From Salvator merianae (taxonomy: Eukaryota; Chordata; Lepidosauria; Squamata; Teiidae): 64,000 nt of DNA. The notes beneath the pieces are model-generated. The model was not told the DNA's origin, made no database searches, and saw nothing but the letters and a program-made list of their open reading frames with translations. Numbering within the stretch: position 1 is the stretch's first letter; the number at the start of each line of letters is the position of its first letter. Shown here in pieces: positions 35,401 through 47,110 of this stretch. Where the stretch lies: contig QVOM02000759.1 in the NCBI GenBank assembly GCA_003586115.2, forward strand, positions 16,095 through 80,094, written 5' to 3'. The position numbers and the translations under genes were made by a program.

Positions 35401-38400
35401 GGCAGAATTAATAAAAACTTTGAAAATCTTTATTGAATAAAACAACACAATGCAACTAGCACTTTGGAAAACGAGGCTATAGACTTGAAAAGCAGGAAAT
35501 GAGCTTCTTCAATACAGCAATGCCTACAGGCAAAGAGAGTAGCACAAACTAGTTAAACTATGAAATATAACTAGGAAAAGTGTACCACCTGTAAGAGATG
35601 GTGTTAGTTGGATTATATGACTGAATGGAGTTCAAGTATCCTAGTTAGTTTAAAATTGACATGAAACCAGCAATAGTGCAATCAAGTGACATTTCTCCCT
35701 TTTCAACTGAGCAGGAAAGTTCTCCCCTCCTCACACAAGTTGAATAAGCTCTTAGAAGTTCCAAAATGGGAAACCGTTAGTTGCTTTATAGTGACACTCT
35801 GCAGTCAGTTTAATAAGGCAGACAGAGCACAGTAATGGCTATAGTGCATTTTTTTTTAATGGAACAGCTTGTGTTCAAGTGTATCTAAGAGGTATCTAAG
35901 AGTTTTTAAACAGGTTCCTAAACTGATCCCATACCCAGTGATGCCATCTGCCCAACTTGAACAATAATTAAAATCCTCCCAAAGCACTCTCTATCATGGC
36001 TCCAGATCCCAGATGTTGATGTCCAGGCCTCCTCACATGGACCTACAATCCACCCAAAAGCACTGTACTAATTGGAGAAAATAAACTAGGGGGCAATTGA
36101 AAAGTCTCTCACCATTCCAAGTCTGCTCTTCTAAAAGTCATAGCCAGACTATAGGAGGGAAATTGTGGATCTCTACACCACACAGAGTTCAGATGGGTTA
36201 CAAAATACATGGCAGAGTGGGTGCTCTGTTAGGAAGGCTCAGAAGCTGAATGGCAACAGAAAGCAGCGAAAGGGAAGGGAAAGTGGAATGCTTCACAATC
36301 CTCACTCCCCAAGTGAACATGTCTTTGCTGGGTAGCAGGCAGCCTGGAGCCTTGGAAGTTCTAGTCAGGTGGCTGGGAACAAAGGCAGGACGACAGGGAG
36401 ATTTCTATTTCCAGATGATTCAGCTGTAGCAAAGCTGCAAAGCAGCACAAAAGTGGTCTTCATGAGAAGTGGAGTTTTTATTTTCTGGTTTCAGCAGGAG
36501 GAAACGGGAGCAAAGGAGGCAATGAGTTTCCTCAGTCCCCAAGATTTCAAACCAACACCAGGCAGAAGGAAGGGAGAAAAAGTATGCTCAAGGCTCCAGA
36601 ATGGGATGACGATCTTGCGGTGTGGTCTTCTTTATCAAGGTCAAGTAAATTTCAGTAGAATGGATTTCAGCAATCTGCAGCTTCAGTGACATTTCAGCCA
36701 GGATAATGAGCATGATGCTCAGCAAAGATAAGGGGACCAAAATTACCACTTAATGAATGGAGCAAAACGTGTGGGGTTTATATCCTTTTTGGCTAAGGCT
36801 GGAAGGGGAGCAAATGGGGATTTCTTGGAAAATGGATCAAAAATGGAGAGTTTGATTGGTTACCAGTAAAATTAAAAAAATACAAAGGGCTGGCAATTGG
36901 AGATAAGAAATGTGAGCTCGGCAAGTGTCATGTGTGCAGTTGTTTACAGAAAGAAAGGGAAAATGCAAACAGAGGTGAAAATGAACTAATTAGTTGAACA
37001 GTCACTCAGGGTGACACAAAGTTAAAACAAAGCAAATATTTCAGCTGCACCCCAAAGTGTGAAACTAGGCTGGGCAAGGTAATTATATTACCAGTGAAGT
37101 TGTTTTTCCTGAACTACAGAATGTATCAGGCTAGCCAGGCTAAAAAAAAAAAGTAAATTGCATATCACTATACATGCCTTTAAGCACTTCCTTTTAGCAA
37201 AGTTTTTTTTGAAGCAACAGGAGAAAGTCAACAGAAACCCATTTTCAAAATAAAAACTTCATTCCTTTGGCTTTCCAAAATGGCTGTTCTGTTGCCTTCC
37301 ATAGTTTCCTATGTTCCAGACATTCATGCAGCCTTACAGTCTATAATCGTGTGAAGTGATACTGATGTTTGAATGGAATATTGATAACAATGTAATATAG
37401 AATGCCACCTTTTGATGGCTTGCAGCGGGCCTTTTCAGTGGTGACACTTTATCTATGGAATACCTACCTTTCTCTTATGCATGTTGTGCTTACATTTACA
37501 GTTTGGAAGTGTCTCTTAGAGACCTATCTGTTTACTCAGGTATTCCCTGTTCAAAAGTTTGTTTCTTCTCCGACCCACCCAGTTTTTAATGTGTTTTTAA
37601 TTTTTCTTTTCTCTGAGTGTTTTATCCTTGTTTTTAATGTTTCTTGTAAAACACTTTGAGATTTTTAAAAATGAAAAATGGTATACTTATATCTTAAATG
37701 CATAAATAATACCTTTCAGCTCATGAGCTGAAAAATATATCTGTGGCAATATGATGTCCTTTAAACTTTGTTGCTAATTTATAGGATCATTCACATTTAT
37801 AAACAAATAAATTACTGCTGTTGCTATTACTAGTATCACTATTACTATTCTCTGTGTGCAAGTCTTACTTGTGGAAGCTTGTAAATGCATAGGATATTTG
37901 ACATGAAGAGACTGATTTCAGAATAAGGTCCTCCAATGACTGCAATTAGATTATTCTGGAAGTTACAATTGTAATTTGGGATAAATTTGCCCCATGTTGA
38001 AAGAAGTTCCATTGAGGCAAGGTAGGTCCAGCTTCCATGGAAATGGGTATTTAGTATAGAAAAACCCAGACTGATGTTGGATAATAGCAAGGGGTTTTCA
38101 CTGATCTTCTCTACAGCAAATGCCAAGGCCAGAATATGTTGGTAGTTGTGAGTCAGATACCTGAAATTAAAGTTACATGTTGCATCACAATGCCTCTAAA
38201 TATATTTCAAGTCAGTTTGTTTGCTGCTTTGTATTACACAAAATGGCCCAGCAGTTGATAGCACCTGTCTGATGGCAAAAAGTTAAGAGGATAAGTGCTT
38301 GTATATGACACCAACTGGAAATCCAGGTCTGATTTTTGAAAAAGGAAGGATGGAAGAAAGTGTTACAAAATATAAATGGCAAACCACTTCCATATTACTG

Positions 38401-41102
38401 AAATGGAAGCTATAAGAACATACCCAAGGAGTAGAACTAAACTCAAACATTTTTTAATTAAATTTAATTCAATATACAATTAAAGAAAACATACAAAGGA
38501 AAAAGAATTAACGTTGCAAAATAACCCCATCTTCCCAACACTTATAGATATATGTACATTTATCACACTCAGTAAAGACAGTTAGGTAATTAGAACTAAA
38601 ATAAAAATAATGTTACTTATTTCAAATTATGTTACATTACAATAACTCATTAAGTCTTACTAAAACATCAATTTCATTAAAAACAAAACAAAACAAAAAA
38701 ACCTTTTACTGGTACATTCATGTCATGAAATCTTGGAAGAACCTCCAATAGTGGCATCCAAACCTTAAGAAAAAATATTACTGTTTTCTTCCCTTCCCAT
38801 TTATATTTTCAGAATACCTGTGCAATCATTTAATATAGCTTTTCAAATCAGGTTGTATCAGTTTTCCTGGAAGATATTGTCTAATTTCCAGGTTTTCACT
38901 ATTACATGTTTCATGCTGTATAATAATAATAAAAAATGAAGGACAAGTCCTGATGACTATCCAATCTCAGTACAGAAAAATTGTGTAAAAGGCAAAGTCT
39001 CTGGTTCCTATTTGACATATCTGGGAAGATTTGCTGTCCTACCTGCTGCCATAAGTATACATAATTATACAATTTAATCAAATAAGGATGCAAAATGTTT
39101 TTGAAGTTTTTATAAAAACTCATTGGAAGGTCATCTGTCCCCAGAGATTTTGCTTGCTTAAAATTATTCATATGAAAGATTACTTCTTCTCTAATTTCAA
39201 CCATCAGCTTTTCTCATTGTTCATCTGATTGTCTCAGGACTTAAATTTTGGTAAAGCCATTATCCGATGCTAATATCTTCATTTATGGTAAGGCATATAA
39301 GTTTTGGTATAATGTTTTTATAGCTTCTACTATAATTATCTTTAAATAGAATTTTGAAATTTGTGTCTTTGAAACTGTTTAGCTAAAAGTTTTAAATTTT
39401 TATTATCAAATTGCTTCTGTTTTGGATACATTTCTTTCTTGATTTGCATTTGCTCTTCCAATAGTTCTAGTTTTCTTCTTGTCTGATCTATAAGAATCAA
39501 CAGTTCTTTTGTGGGGCGAATTTTATGCAGGTTTTGTTTAGTCTTCTCTGTAGTTTTGTTTTTCTTTTTAAAATACAAACAAACCACAAGGCTTTACCAG
39601 TCAAATCTCCTCTGATTGCAGTTTTCATAGTCTCCCAGATTATACAAATATTAGTTTGCTGTTGATCATTATTTTCAAAATATTGTTTTAAATTCTGTTC
39701 TAGGTCTCATATTTTTTTGTTGCTTATAGCAAGTATGTATTGCAGTCGATGTGTGATTATACCTCTTTGATGTATAAAGATTTATCAATCCTAACTAAAT
39801 CTATGAACAATAAATAACAAGACCTTTAATATTGACCCTTTAAGCCATGTTCCCTATAGGAAGAATACTATGATGGAGCTAGGTAGATGATCAGTTGGAT
39901 CCAGCCTCTACCCTAGTGCCTTTTCCCCCATGCTGCACTCACAAATATATATAAAAAAAAATGTAAAAAGAAAAAAAGAAAGAAAAAATATATAAACAAA
40001 TGGGTCCCTTTTGGACCAGAGTCATTATCTTTACAGATTATGTACTCCCAGCTGAATCATTCTATATCATTGCAGTTTCATTTCCAATTAAATGGAATTA
40101 AATTTAATTTTGAAACATATTGGATCAATTATTTTCTTGGGATTTAAATTGCCAAATAATTCAAAGTAATCTTATTATGGAGCTCATAAGTCAGAGCTTA
40201 TGCATGCCTGATATATATTTGTATAGTGCTGAGACTAGACAAAAAAGCATTGAATTAAATATCCAGGTGATTTTGTATTTTTTACTTTTTTTATAGCCCA
40301 CGAGTAAGAGAGCAAGGAAATGAAGCAAGAAGACTGAAGAAAATGCTAGAATCTGGGAGTTAAATGAAAAAGGCACTTAAGCATATTTACATGAGACAGC
40401 GTAAAGGTAATTAATTCAAACAGAGCTATCAGTCAATTTCTTGACTATTGTGACCATCTGTGCAAAGTAATCTCTTTGTAGCTTAGGGTTGTTGCACAGT
40501 CATCAATGTCCTGTTGTTTGGGCTTAGAACTAAAAATTCTTAAAACATTTCCTTTCTGATTTTGCATATACCTTGTAAGTTCCCACGGAGTGGAACAGTT
40601 CTTTCTTATTTAATGAATATTTCTAACTCACATTAGGACAGATAATGAATTGACTTGCTGAGCTTTCTTTACCAAAGACAGATTATCTTTTTAAAGAAAT
40701 GAATGAAAGATAAATTGCAGATAATTTTCCTATAACTACATTTGTTGTTTTAATACAAGACAATCTGACTGATGGTAAAATGCAGAAAATATGTAATGGA
40801 AGAAAAAAACCAAGAATGGCTACATACATGACTTCACCTTGCATATTTTCAGAAGGATGTTTTTGAAATGTTATTTCATCAGAAGAGATGAAGATCTGAG
40901 CCAGAATACCAGCAATAAAGACATCTCCAGATTGATAGTATTTGTGCAGAATTTGAAGACAGTGGCCTGTACTGCATGGATTTGTAGCAGCTTTGCAGAC
41001 AATCTCAGGAAGCAGCATAAATCCCAGCCCCATAAATAATAAAACATTGTATGGAAAAATTGCATTGAGACAGGTATGAAAACCTTCAAAAAACATTATC
41101 AA
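28545..41102 (-). CDS. Vomeronasal type-2 receptor, gene C, intact
   Basis: This is the only complete receptor in the window. Exons are 40828-41102, 37869-38160, 34257-35099, 32965-33192, 31347-31473 and 28545-29443 (275, 292, 843, 228, 127 and 899 nt). They sum to 2664 nt, divisible by three, for 887 residues. All splice phases fit (2/1, 0/0, 0/0, 0/0, 1/2). Order of parts: signal peptide (about 1-36), Venus-flytrap ligand-binding domain (to about 545), cysteine-rich linker (about 547-600), seven helices (about 622-870) and a short cytoplasmic tail. The length is normal for V2Rs. The family couples to vomeronasal G proteins and senses peptide cues; the ligand is unknown. The one doubt is the exon 5 acceptor, displaced by a tetranucleotide repeat. 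The nearest relative here is gene D. Confidence 0.92.
29740..30070 (+). mobile_element. hAT-like MITE family 1, degenerate
   Basis: Located in gene C intron 5. Blocks such as TTGATCTGGATCAGCCCAC, TTGGTGCTACACTGTGGTGC and GAGAGGCATGCCTCCTGTGT parallel the better copies at 7960-8130 and 24660-24800. Ends are eroded. Confidence 0.35.
30370..30605 (+). mobile_element. CR1 LINE 3' end with ATTCTATG tail
   Basis: It carries GACATTAGGAAAAACTTTCT, CAGTCACTGGAACAGGTTAC, GGAGGTGGTGGGCTCTCC and GGTTGGACTCGATGACCC, then CCAACTCTATGATTCTATG and one more ATTCTATG unit. This is the typical end of CR1. It is intronic in gene C, antisense to the gene. Confidence 0.92.
31347..31473 (-). CDS. V2R gene C exon 5 (cysteine-rich domain)
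   Basis: This 127 nt exon starts at GCACAACCAC (phase 0) and ends ACAG|GTAAGA. It encodes [20 protein letters not shown] and then [20 protein letters not shown], with the same cysteine spacing as gene D and gene B exon 5. The acceptor AG is preceded not by the usual pyrimidine tract but by TTTATGAAT and a TTCA/TTTA tetranucleotide run. The original TTTTTTTCTGGA tract now lies about 45 bases further upstream. Confidence 0.85.
31474..31519 (-). repeat. (TTCA)n/(TTTA)n repeat at the exon 5 acceptor
   Basis: On the transcript strand three to four TTTA units are followed by four TTCA units and TTTATGAATAG. The same site in gene D (47401-47440) has a plain T-rich tract and CTGGACAG next to the exon. 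The repeat is therefore an insertion or expansion between tract and exon in gene C. An alternative AG lies at its far side, next to 31514. Confidence 0.8.
31560..31705 (+). mobile_element. Degenerate tRNA-type SINE fragment
   Basis: The words CTTCTTTGATGACCCTGGGT, AAGTCACCTTC, CAGCTTAAC and GGGTTGTTGAGAGGATGAA follow a pattern known from reptile SINEs: ...GACCTTGGGC, AGTCAC..., CAGCCTAAC..., GGGTTGTTGTGAGGA. The paralogous site in gene D (47497-47625) carries the same fragment, so it predates the C/D duplication. Confidence 0.55.
32005..32502 (+). mobile_element. Second hAT-like MITE
   Basis: The left end AGAGCTTTTTCACAATTTCC and the right end GCAAAGTGTGAACAGACTCT form an imperfect inverted repeat. 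The interior contains GTGGAGCACTAATTTGTGC with TCCACAGC, a perfect hairpin. It is non-coding, lies in gene C intron 4 and is absent from the matching intron of gene D. Confidence 0.5.
32690..32900 (-). mobile_element. Old CR1 fragment shared with gene D
   Basis: ACTGGGGAAAAAGGAGTTGA, GACCAAAGGGTGGGTTCCAA and CCTACCACC align with 48340-48440 and 51360-51450 in gene D. There they continue a longer CR1-like stretch. It predates the C/D duplication. Confidence 0.45.
32965..33192 (-). CDS. V2R gene C exon 4
   Basis: 228 nt, 76 codons, from TTTAG acceptor to CAG|GTATTA donor. It reads [20 protein letters not shown], then [20 protein letters not shown] and ends VWPKSFNQ. It is in phase at both ends. 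Compared with this exon, the gene D counterpart lacks one base near its 3' end. Confidence 0.92.
33193..34256 (-). other. Gene C intron 3; nothing recognised
   Basis: About 1.1 kb without repeats I can name. It has local similarity to intron 3 of gene D (TCATTTTAA with CTCAAAACA, GTAGCTTTGG-type words), consistent with common origin. Confidence 0.5.
34257..35099 (-). CDS. V2R gene C exon 3 (ligand-binding domain)
   Basis: 843 nt, 281 codons. It starts [15 protein letters not shown] after CTTTAG, the classic V2R exon 3 opening. It continues with [83 protein letters not shown] and [15 protein letters not shown], and ends QQPWK|GTAAGG. The length equals gene D exon 3 exactly. No disruption. Confidence 0.93.
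35100..37380 (-). other. Gene C intron 2, main part; nothing firmly recognised
   Basis: About 2.3 kb. The segment 35400-36720 has a TTTATTGAATAAAAC motif and purine-rich stretches. It looks like an inserted element (perhaps an LTR or processed sequence), since gene D intron 2 has no counterpart. I could not identify termini or coding motifs. A 106-codon chance frame at 36369-36689 has no family features. Confidence 0.35.
37390..37705 (+). mobile_element. CR1/L2-type LINE 3' fragment
   Basis: [20 protein letters not shown] and [14 protein letters not shown] correspond to the RAFSVVAPxLWNxLP and LKTHLFxQAF end of ORF2 in the elements at 8427 and 19970. Sequence beyond it is the decayed 3' untranslated end. 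Confidence 0.65.
37869..38160 (-). CDS. V2R gene C exon 2
   Basis: 292 nt from TTTCAG acceptor to CAA|GTAAGA donor. The frame reads [20 protein letters not shown], then [33 protein letters not shown] and ends YKLPQ. The first base completes an ATG codon split with exon 1. It is very similar to gene D exon 2. Confidence 0.92.
38440..39700 (-). mobile_element. Degenerate L1-like LINE
   Basis: On the minus strand, 39342-39587 reads like the L1 ORF2 linker before the RT domain ([32 protein letters not shown]). Positions 38930-39204 resemble the RT entrance ([20 protein letters not shown], then [20 protein letters not shown]). T-rich DNA near 38450-38700 fits an antisense 3' end. The frame is broken and the catalytic core is not recoverable. 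It lies in gene C intron 1 in the same orientation as the gene. Confidence 0.6.
39700..40560 (-). other. Gene C intron 1, remainder; nothing recognised
   Basis: AT-rich intronic DNA. It may contain more of the decayed L1-like element, but no motif is readable. From about 40570 to exon 1 the sequence aligns with 63500-63980 next to exon 1 of gene D. Confidence 0.45.
40828..41102 (-). CDS. V2R gene C exon 1 (signal peptide)
   Basis: The first in-frame ATG is at 41102 and another at 41096. The leader contains [19 protein letters not shown], followed by [20 protein letters not shown] and [20 protein letters not shown], the V2R exon 1 signature. The donor GTCAT|GTATGT leaves two codon bases. I chose 41102 because the total length then stays in phase and no stop intervenes, but a downstream start would also yield a signal peptide. 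Confidence 0.85.
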
Positions 41103-43600
41103 TTGTACAAAGAAGCACTGATTCTTGCATAAACATTTGCTCAGCTGATTTCACATTTATCAAAGAGATAGAGGCACTGTTTGCTATGTACTTGACAAAT
41201 GGATTGAGAAGAAGCTAACCTGGGTAGGCCTACTTGGAAATAAAAGCAGAAGGATATACTCCTCTATATAGTTTCAGAGGAGTCTAGCCTCAGCTAATTC
41301 GTGCCCTTGGGGTATAAACAGATGCAGTCATAGTTGATTTGTTAATAAAAGAGGAGTTAATTGAGAATTATAATGTCTTGGGGACATTGTAGAAATAAAC
41401 ACATTTATGTATGTCTGTGGACATCTTGTCTACTACTTGTATGTGTATAGTGCTAAGAGTAAACCATAAAAAATGCAACACCCAAAAATAATAAAAGGAA
41501 GCAGAAAATCTTTTATATATTGAATACTGGGGTATTTTTCAAAGCCAATAGCAAGAAAAAGGTCTATGAGGAATAACATGTATCTTGTAATGTCTCTTCT
41601 TATTATGAGCATCTGCTGTATTTGACAGATAGGAATAGCAAATAGAATAAACACTAGCCAAAGAAGATGCAAATAACAACAAAGTGGAAGCGACCTTCAA
41701 ATAATTAAAAGGAAGTTGGAATCTTTACCTTTGCTGGCACCAGGTCACTACGAAGTACAAAGTCAGGAAACTGTGATCAGCACAATCCAGCTGTGTTATC
41801 TGATACTGCTTGGACTGCATGCAATAACATTTATTTTGAAATGACTCAAAATCCAGTGAGGAATGTGATGTTTATAACAGCTATATCAGTCTTTGTATCC
41901 ATGGTTTCTATCAGGTGTGGTAGACAAGCCAACTTTATGCAGAGTGGGATCACAGTGTCAGGATGCAGACACTGAAAATTGGTCTTTAAAGGTGACTATA
42001 GGTCAGATGTAATGCTTAAATTATAAGATGTGTTCAGACAGTAATGGTGATACACTCAAATGTAAAAATATCCCCAAATCTAGGACCAGCCAGCCAGGTC
42101 TATGGACCAGCCAGTCTGTTGGACAAATGGTTTATGCCCCTCTACTTTCTCCTTCTCACCCACTCTTTTTAGAAAATTTATTAAAACGTTCATAAGTCAT
42201 TAAATTATGTCAATGCAACAGAAAAAAGGGGAAAAAAGAAAAATATAGGAAACATTAAAAAATGTACTAATAGTAAATAAGAACTAAAAAAGAATCTAAA
42301 AGTGACTTCTGATTGCCTCCTTAACAATTAGAAATAATTTTTCATTGTAGCTGCACGTGTTTCTAGAGATCTCTTATTTTGCTTATTACTTGCTTGGTCC
42401 CTATAGTCCTTTCCAAAGTCCCCTGCCATTTTTGGACAGAGAGGGATGGCCTATCCCAAAACAAGCCATTTATCCCATAATGGGATGGGTTTCTTGTGAA
42501 ATGCAACAGCTAGCAGATCATTGGGTCTCTGGGTGTGAGGAGCCTACAAATTTGTGATAAAGTTGCAGAAGCACTGGAACAGTGACTGAAAAACACAGAG
42601 TTTGGGAAGAGAATACAAAGGAAAGACAGCAAATAGTTGTTCGTTGTGCAGAATCTGGTGAACCAAGTTGCCAGATGGTGACACAGCGAGGCGATCAAGT
42701 AGTAAAATACTAAATGATCACAGATCACATGACGGGAAGACAGATGGACGACTGTATTGTATCTTGCATCTTGACCCTATTTAATCCTAATTTTGGCATG
42801 ACAGCTGTTACTCAAGGAAGGAAAACACCTGTGTGTGAGACAAAACAGAACCCCAATGAGTGTAGAGCTTGTGTGCAGAGTGCAGAGTTTAGTAACATGT
42901 GTGGAGGGGCAGATGCTATGTGTAAATGGCAAGTAATACATATGAATTGTCAATATTCCTGTTTGATTGATTTTTGATAGTCCAAGCAGTCCTTGGCTAA
43001 TATGTAACAGTGGGGTAATACAGGCATGAGGCAGCCCAACATTCTTAGATATTCCTGAAGAACATACTCAAATTCACATCTGGCTCCTGATTGTGCAAGG
43101 TGGGCTGGTTAAGAGATACAAATGTCAGCCTGATTTTGTTACTTTGGGACAAATAATTCTGATTAGAATGTACCAACTCTGGCCAGATTTTAAACATTTT
43201 TAATTAACTTGTGTCGAAAGGGCATTAGGACATTGATGGTCCTTTTGCATCAGGCTATTTCCTTGTGGGAAAAATAAAAGATGATGTCACACTCAAGCCT
43301 ATTTCATTTTTTCCCAAAATGGAGCTTTACTTTTAAAATGGAGCTTCCATTGCTTCTCTCAGGGGTACCAGACACTTTGGTCAAGCCCTGTGTTTGTAAC
43401 ATTGCATATTCAATAGCTTTATACATTGCCCTGACATGAAGTAGCTCTGTACCTCATATGCCAAGACTGTTTAATTCCGAATTAACGAGAACATCTGCTA
43501 ATATCATCCATGGCATCAAGATCTTGGGACCCCAACAAATTCTTCATCTGGGTAGAACTTCACGTGCAGGTGAACTGAGGTGGACTGTGCCAGTTCGATA
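41103..43600. other. C-D intergenic DNA; mostly unrecognised
   Basis: This would hold the gene C promoter. No TATA box or known element is clear. A 79-codon hydrophobic frame at 41433-41672 (minus) lacks any family signature. AT-rich DNA at 42160-42345 resembles an antisense L1-like 3' end. The rest of the stretch yields nothing I can name. Confidence 0.4.
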
Positions 43601-43609
43601 TTTCTACTT

Positions 43610-44761
43610 TGTGTTAGAACCAGGTTTATTAGCACTGATCAATCTATGGATAAACCATTAGCCTTTGAGTTCATCACATCATCTTTCTCCTCCATTGCAG
43701 CACCTGTAATATTTGTAAAATGAAATCTGGAGAGCTTTAGGTTTTCATGTATTATAAGACTTTGAATAAGGCATCCATAAAATCCAAGTATTCATTACCA
43801 TTGATCAGGGATCTGATTGACAGACTAAAGGGGGGGGTGAAGTGTTTAGCAAGCTGTACTTCTGAGACACATACCACTGGATTCAAATTGAAGAAGGGGT
43901 GAATATAAAACTCCATTCAATACTCTCTCTATACACACACACACACACACATATATAAGGACACATTCCAGTCTCAGCTCAGGCCCTTCATTTTTATCAA
44001 TGGCATCTAATTGTTTATCTGGAGGCCCTCATGATTTTCTCAGAGAGCATAGCTTCCCAAATATAGCATGTATGCCAGGTCCTTCAGAGACTGCAGTGAC
44101 ATTAGCTTAGTGCCAAATTCTCCACATGTCAGTTCCAGGATAATAAATTGTATGATCTAAGGCACTGGGTATCTGAAAGTTCTCCAGGGGCAACAGTTTG
44201 GTGTGGACTGGGATGGACTATTCAAATGTGAATGGCTCTGTTCTATTCCGCTAGCAACTCATCCCAGCTTGAGATGGGTTGCTTGTTCCAGGAGGGGCTG
44301 GCCCACTCAGTCAAGAAACAACTGTCTCAGGATGGAGGCCTAATAGTCAGATATCACTTTCAGTCTCCACTTTCTTTAGTAGCAATTGGAGGTGGAAATT
44401 TGGCCTTTTGGGACATTCCTGATTTCCAAACAAACAAAAAAGTAGAAACTTATCTAGAAGTTTTAGCACTGTATGCCCCTAGAGAGGGCATATTTTCCTT
44501 CAGGACAAAACCAGAATGGGGTGTTACAGCTTAATCCCTATGAATGAGGCTTGAAGAAATGTAGTTCATCAATATTATTTCAATGATAAATCACCTACAA
44601 GTAGTTCTGATTCTTCCATCACATAAAGTCACTTCCTGAAGCTTCACAGGTTAAATTCTTTTTTGCAGTAGACTGCCTTGTTTGATGTTAGAACTAAACT
44701 TAACAAGATAGAAAATCACAATAAAATTCCCAAAGTGGGAAGCAGTACAACATTTTCACTA
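43610..44761. repeat. 3' flank of gene D, paralogous to flank of gene C
   Basis: Counterpart of 27530-28544, in the same order and orientation. It contains a short (AC)n run at 43937-43955 that is absent from the gene C copy. Confidence 0.75.
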
Positions 44762-45660
44762 TCACTTATTTAATAGATCTCTTTTGTTCAGGTCAGGCCT
44801 CATAAGGATGATGTAGCACTTGGGGAAAAATATAAAACCTAGTAAACTTACACTAGAGGCCAAGATGGAGAAGATCTCCACGGCCGCAGTGTATTTTCCT
44901 TTGGCACTTAAGTAAGTTGGAACAAAAGAGAACCAGACACTACAGAAGACTAACATGCTGAAAGTGATGAATTTGGTTTCATTAAAACAGTCAGGTAATT
45001 TCCTGGCTAGGAAAGCTACTGTGAAGCTAAGCACAGCTAGCAAACCCAAATAACTCAAAACACTGTAGAATATGATAGTGATAGTGGAACCTTCATTACA
45101 TTGTAGGACAATTTCTTTAGGCACAGCATGCTTATCTGAATCTGGAAATGGGGGAGATGTTGCCAGCCACACTAAACAAACTAAAATTTGAATAAGAGAA
45201 CAGAAACAAACGATGGAGATGGTCATTTCTTTTTTCACCCATTTCCTGATGCTGGACCCTGGTCTATTGGCCATGAAAGCAAGAACCACAATGATGGTTT
45301 TAGCAAAGACTGAAGAGACAGCCATTGAGAAGATAATGGCAAATGCAGTTTGTCTTAAGAGGCATGTTGTTCTCTGAGGCTGGCCAATAAAGAGCAAAGC
45401 ACAAAGGAAGGAGAACAGAAGAGAGATGAGGAGAATGTAGGTGAGACTCAGGTTGTTGGCTTTCACAATGGGAGTGTCTTGGTGTTTCATGAAGATCACA
45501 AGCACCAGAGCTGTGATGAAACCAAATGAAAAGGCAGAAATGGCCATACTGGTCCCCAAAGGTTCTTCATAGGACAAGAAGCTGATATATTTTGGAGCAC
45601 AGAAATCCTGGAACTTGTGTGGATAATGGTCTTCTGGGCATTGGAAACAAGAATCCATGT
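44762..45660 (-). CDS. V2R gene D exon 6 (seven-helix domain)
   Basis: 899 nt with a fully open frame from [17 protein letters not shown] to [11 protein letters not shown] and stop. Every family C landmark is kept ([69 protein letters not shown]). Compared with gene C it has two extra residues in the second extracellular loop ([11 protein letters not shown] versus EASTIMFYS) and two fewer at the C-terminus. The integrity of this exon is odd for a gene with an upstream frameshift and suggests the lesion is recent. Confidence 0.93.
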
Positions 45661-46894
45661 CTGGAGAATAAAATGTGGAAATAGAGAAGAAGCAGCCAAA
45701 CCTAAATGCATTCATCAGTAAAGAATTTGTTTTCAACCCCTCAATTGTTTTCTGCTCATTCTAATTCTTCAAGGAACTATCAGAGGTGCCTAATGACATT
45801 ACTTTTGTGTACAGAGATGCTAAAAAATAGCAAAATAAGTTAACATTTGTAGCAACAAATATGTAAATTTTGATTTCGTTCAAATTTCTCATATTGCCAC
45901 TATAGTATTTGATTCCATGGGTATTTACCTTCAGATTAAGTTGGGATAGAGTAGGAAATAAATGTAAAAAGAGAGAGATATGAAATGATTGAATAATTTG
46001 ATTACAATTATATTTTAGTTCCCCTTTATAAAGTTATTCTGCTTTATAATGTTAATCATTTGCCCGATCTTCCATTGTTTTTTTGGGTAAAGTACACTAT
46101 TGAAATAAATAGGAAATAGAAGGATGAATGAACAGAGACAGAAATATTTTTCTCTGAAAAAACTGTAAACTCATTGTCATTATGACTATGCTTCTGATCA
46201 CCAAATCCTTTGTTTTTGCAATATTTTGTATTGATGCCTATGTTTCAATTGCATTACGTTTGAAAATCTATCAGCCCAGCAAATATGGTCAGTTCCATAT
46301 GATTATGGTGTTTAGACTATCACTATTCATGACACTTCATGTCCCAGTTCTTTGATGCAGATTTTGTTATGAGATGTCCTCGTTAAATATGATTTTATGC
46401 ACACTTTGGTACAGAAGGCATAACAATGTTTTGTAAGGGTGGATAAACACTTTATTTGCCTTCAGATCAATTTGCTATAGAGCGGGAAATAAATTGCCTG
46501 GCTGTGCTATAAGCTGATTTGAACTGTATTTCATTGCTTCTGCCTATGTTTTCACTTTGGTGCCACTTTTCTTGTATTTTTTTTAATAAAGACATCATTA
46601 TTTTTTATTGGAAACTCTTTTTTTGACTTCATCTTTTCTCTGCTTGGTTTTTACACAGTCCACCCCAGTTAATTGTCAGTTTCCAAAACCAATAGCCTAA
46701 AATGTCCTGCATTTAGAGTCTGTGGCAGTGTAGAGTTATTTTCCACACTAAAACAAGTTACTCTCAGTTCTCTACTTTTATAAATGTGTTCAAAAACAGG
46801 TTTTGATTAATATTTCTGATAATATTGTATGATCTTATTTATGTCTTTGTTTTGTTATTGTTTTAGTCTAGAAGGTTAAAAAAACCAGAATATA

Positions 46895-47110
46895 TATATC
46901 CAGGCATAGCTTACCTAGGTCAGCATCTCCATTGCGCTGAATACCAGAACCCAAAGATCATTCTTTTGGTCTGTCACAGAAAGCTAAGACCTCATCAGTT
47001 TCTACTTGCATTTTGTTTCTCCCCCCCGCCCCCCACAAATTGGGGTTGCTCATTTCCCCAATCTCAAGATGTCCCTCTGGACTTCCCAATCTCTTCCAGT
47101 TTTCACTCCC
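46895..47110 (-). mobile_element. CR1 ORF2 fragment in gene D intron 5
   Basis: ATACCAGAACCCAAAGATCA, GGTCTGTCACAGAAAGC and CATCAGTTTCTA align with 58110-58170 of the large CR1 element, and CTCAAGATGTCCCTCTGGA with its 58265 region. It is diverged and short. Confidence 0.6.

Noticed and set aside
36369..36689. 106-codon plus-strand frame in gene C intron 2
   Set aside because: No recognisable motif, located in an apparently inserted stretch, no support from a paralogue.
35400..36720. An LTR or endogenous retrovirus
   Set aside because: A TTTATTGAATAAAAC motif and purine-rich DNA hinted at an LTR end, but I found no paired LTRs, primer-binding site or gag/pol motif.
41433..41672. Small hydrophobic protein (79 codons, minus strand) upstream of gene C
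   Set aside because: AT-rich DNA gives hydrophobic chance frames; no family motif, no splice context and no second copy next to gene D.
28545..45660. Calcium-sensing or metabotropic glutamate receptor genes instead of V2Rs
   Set aside because: Same receptor class, but the tandem copies, the 292/843/228/127/899 exon pattern and motifs such as CFQCxEDHYPH and SYEEPLG fit V2Rs better.
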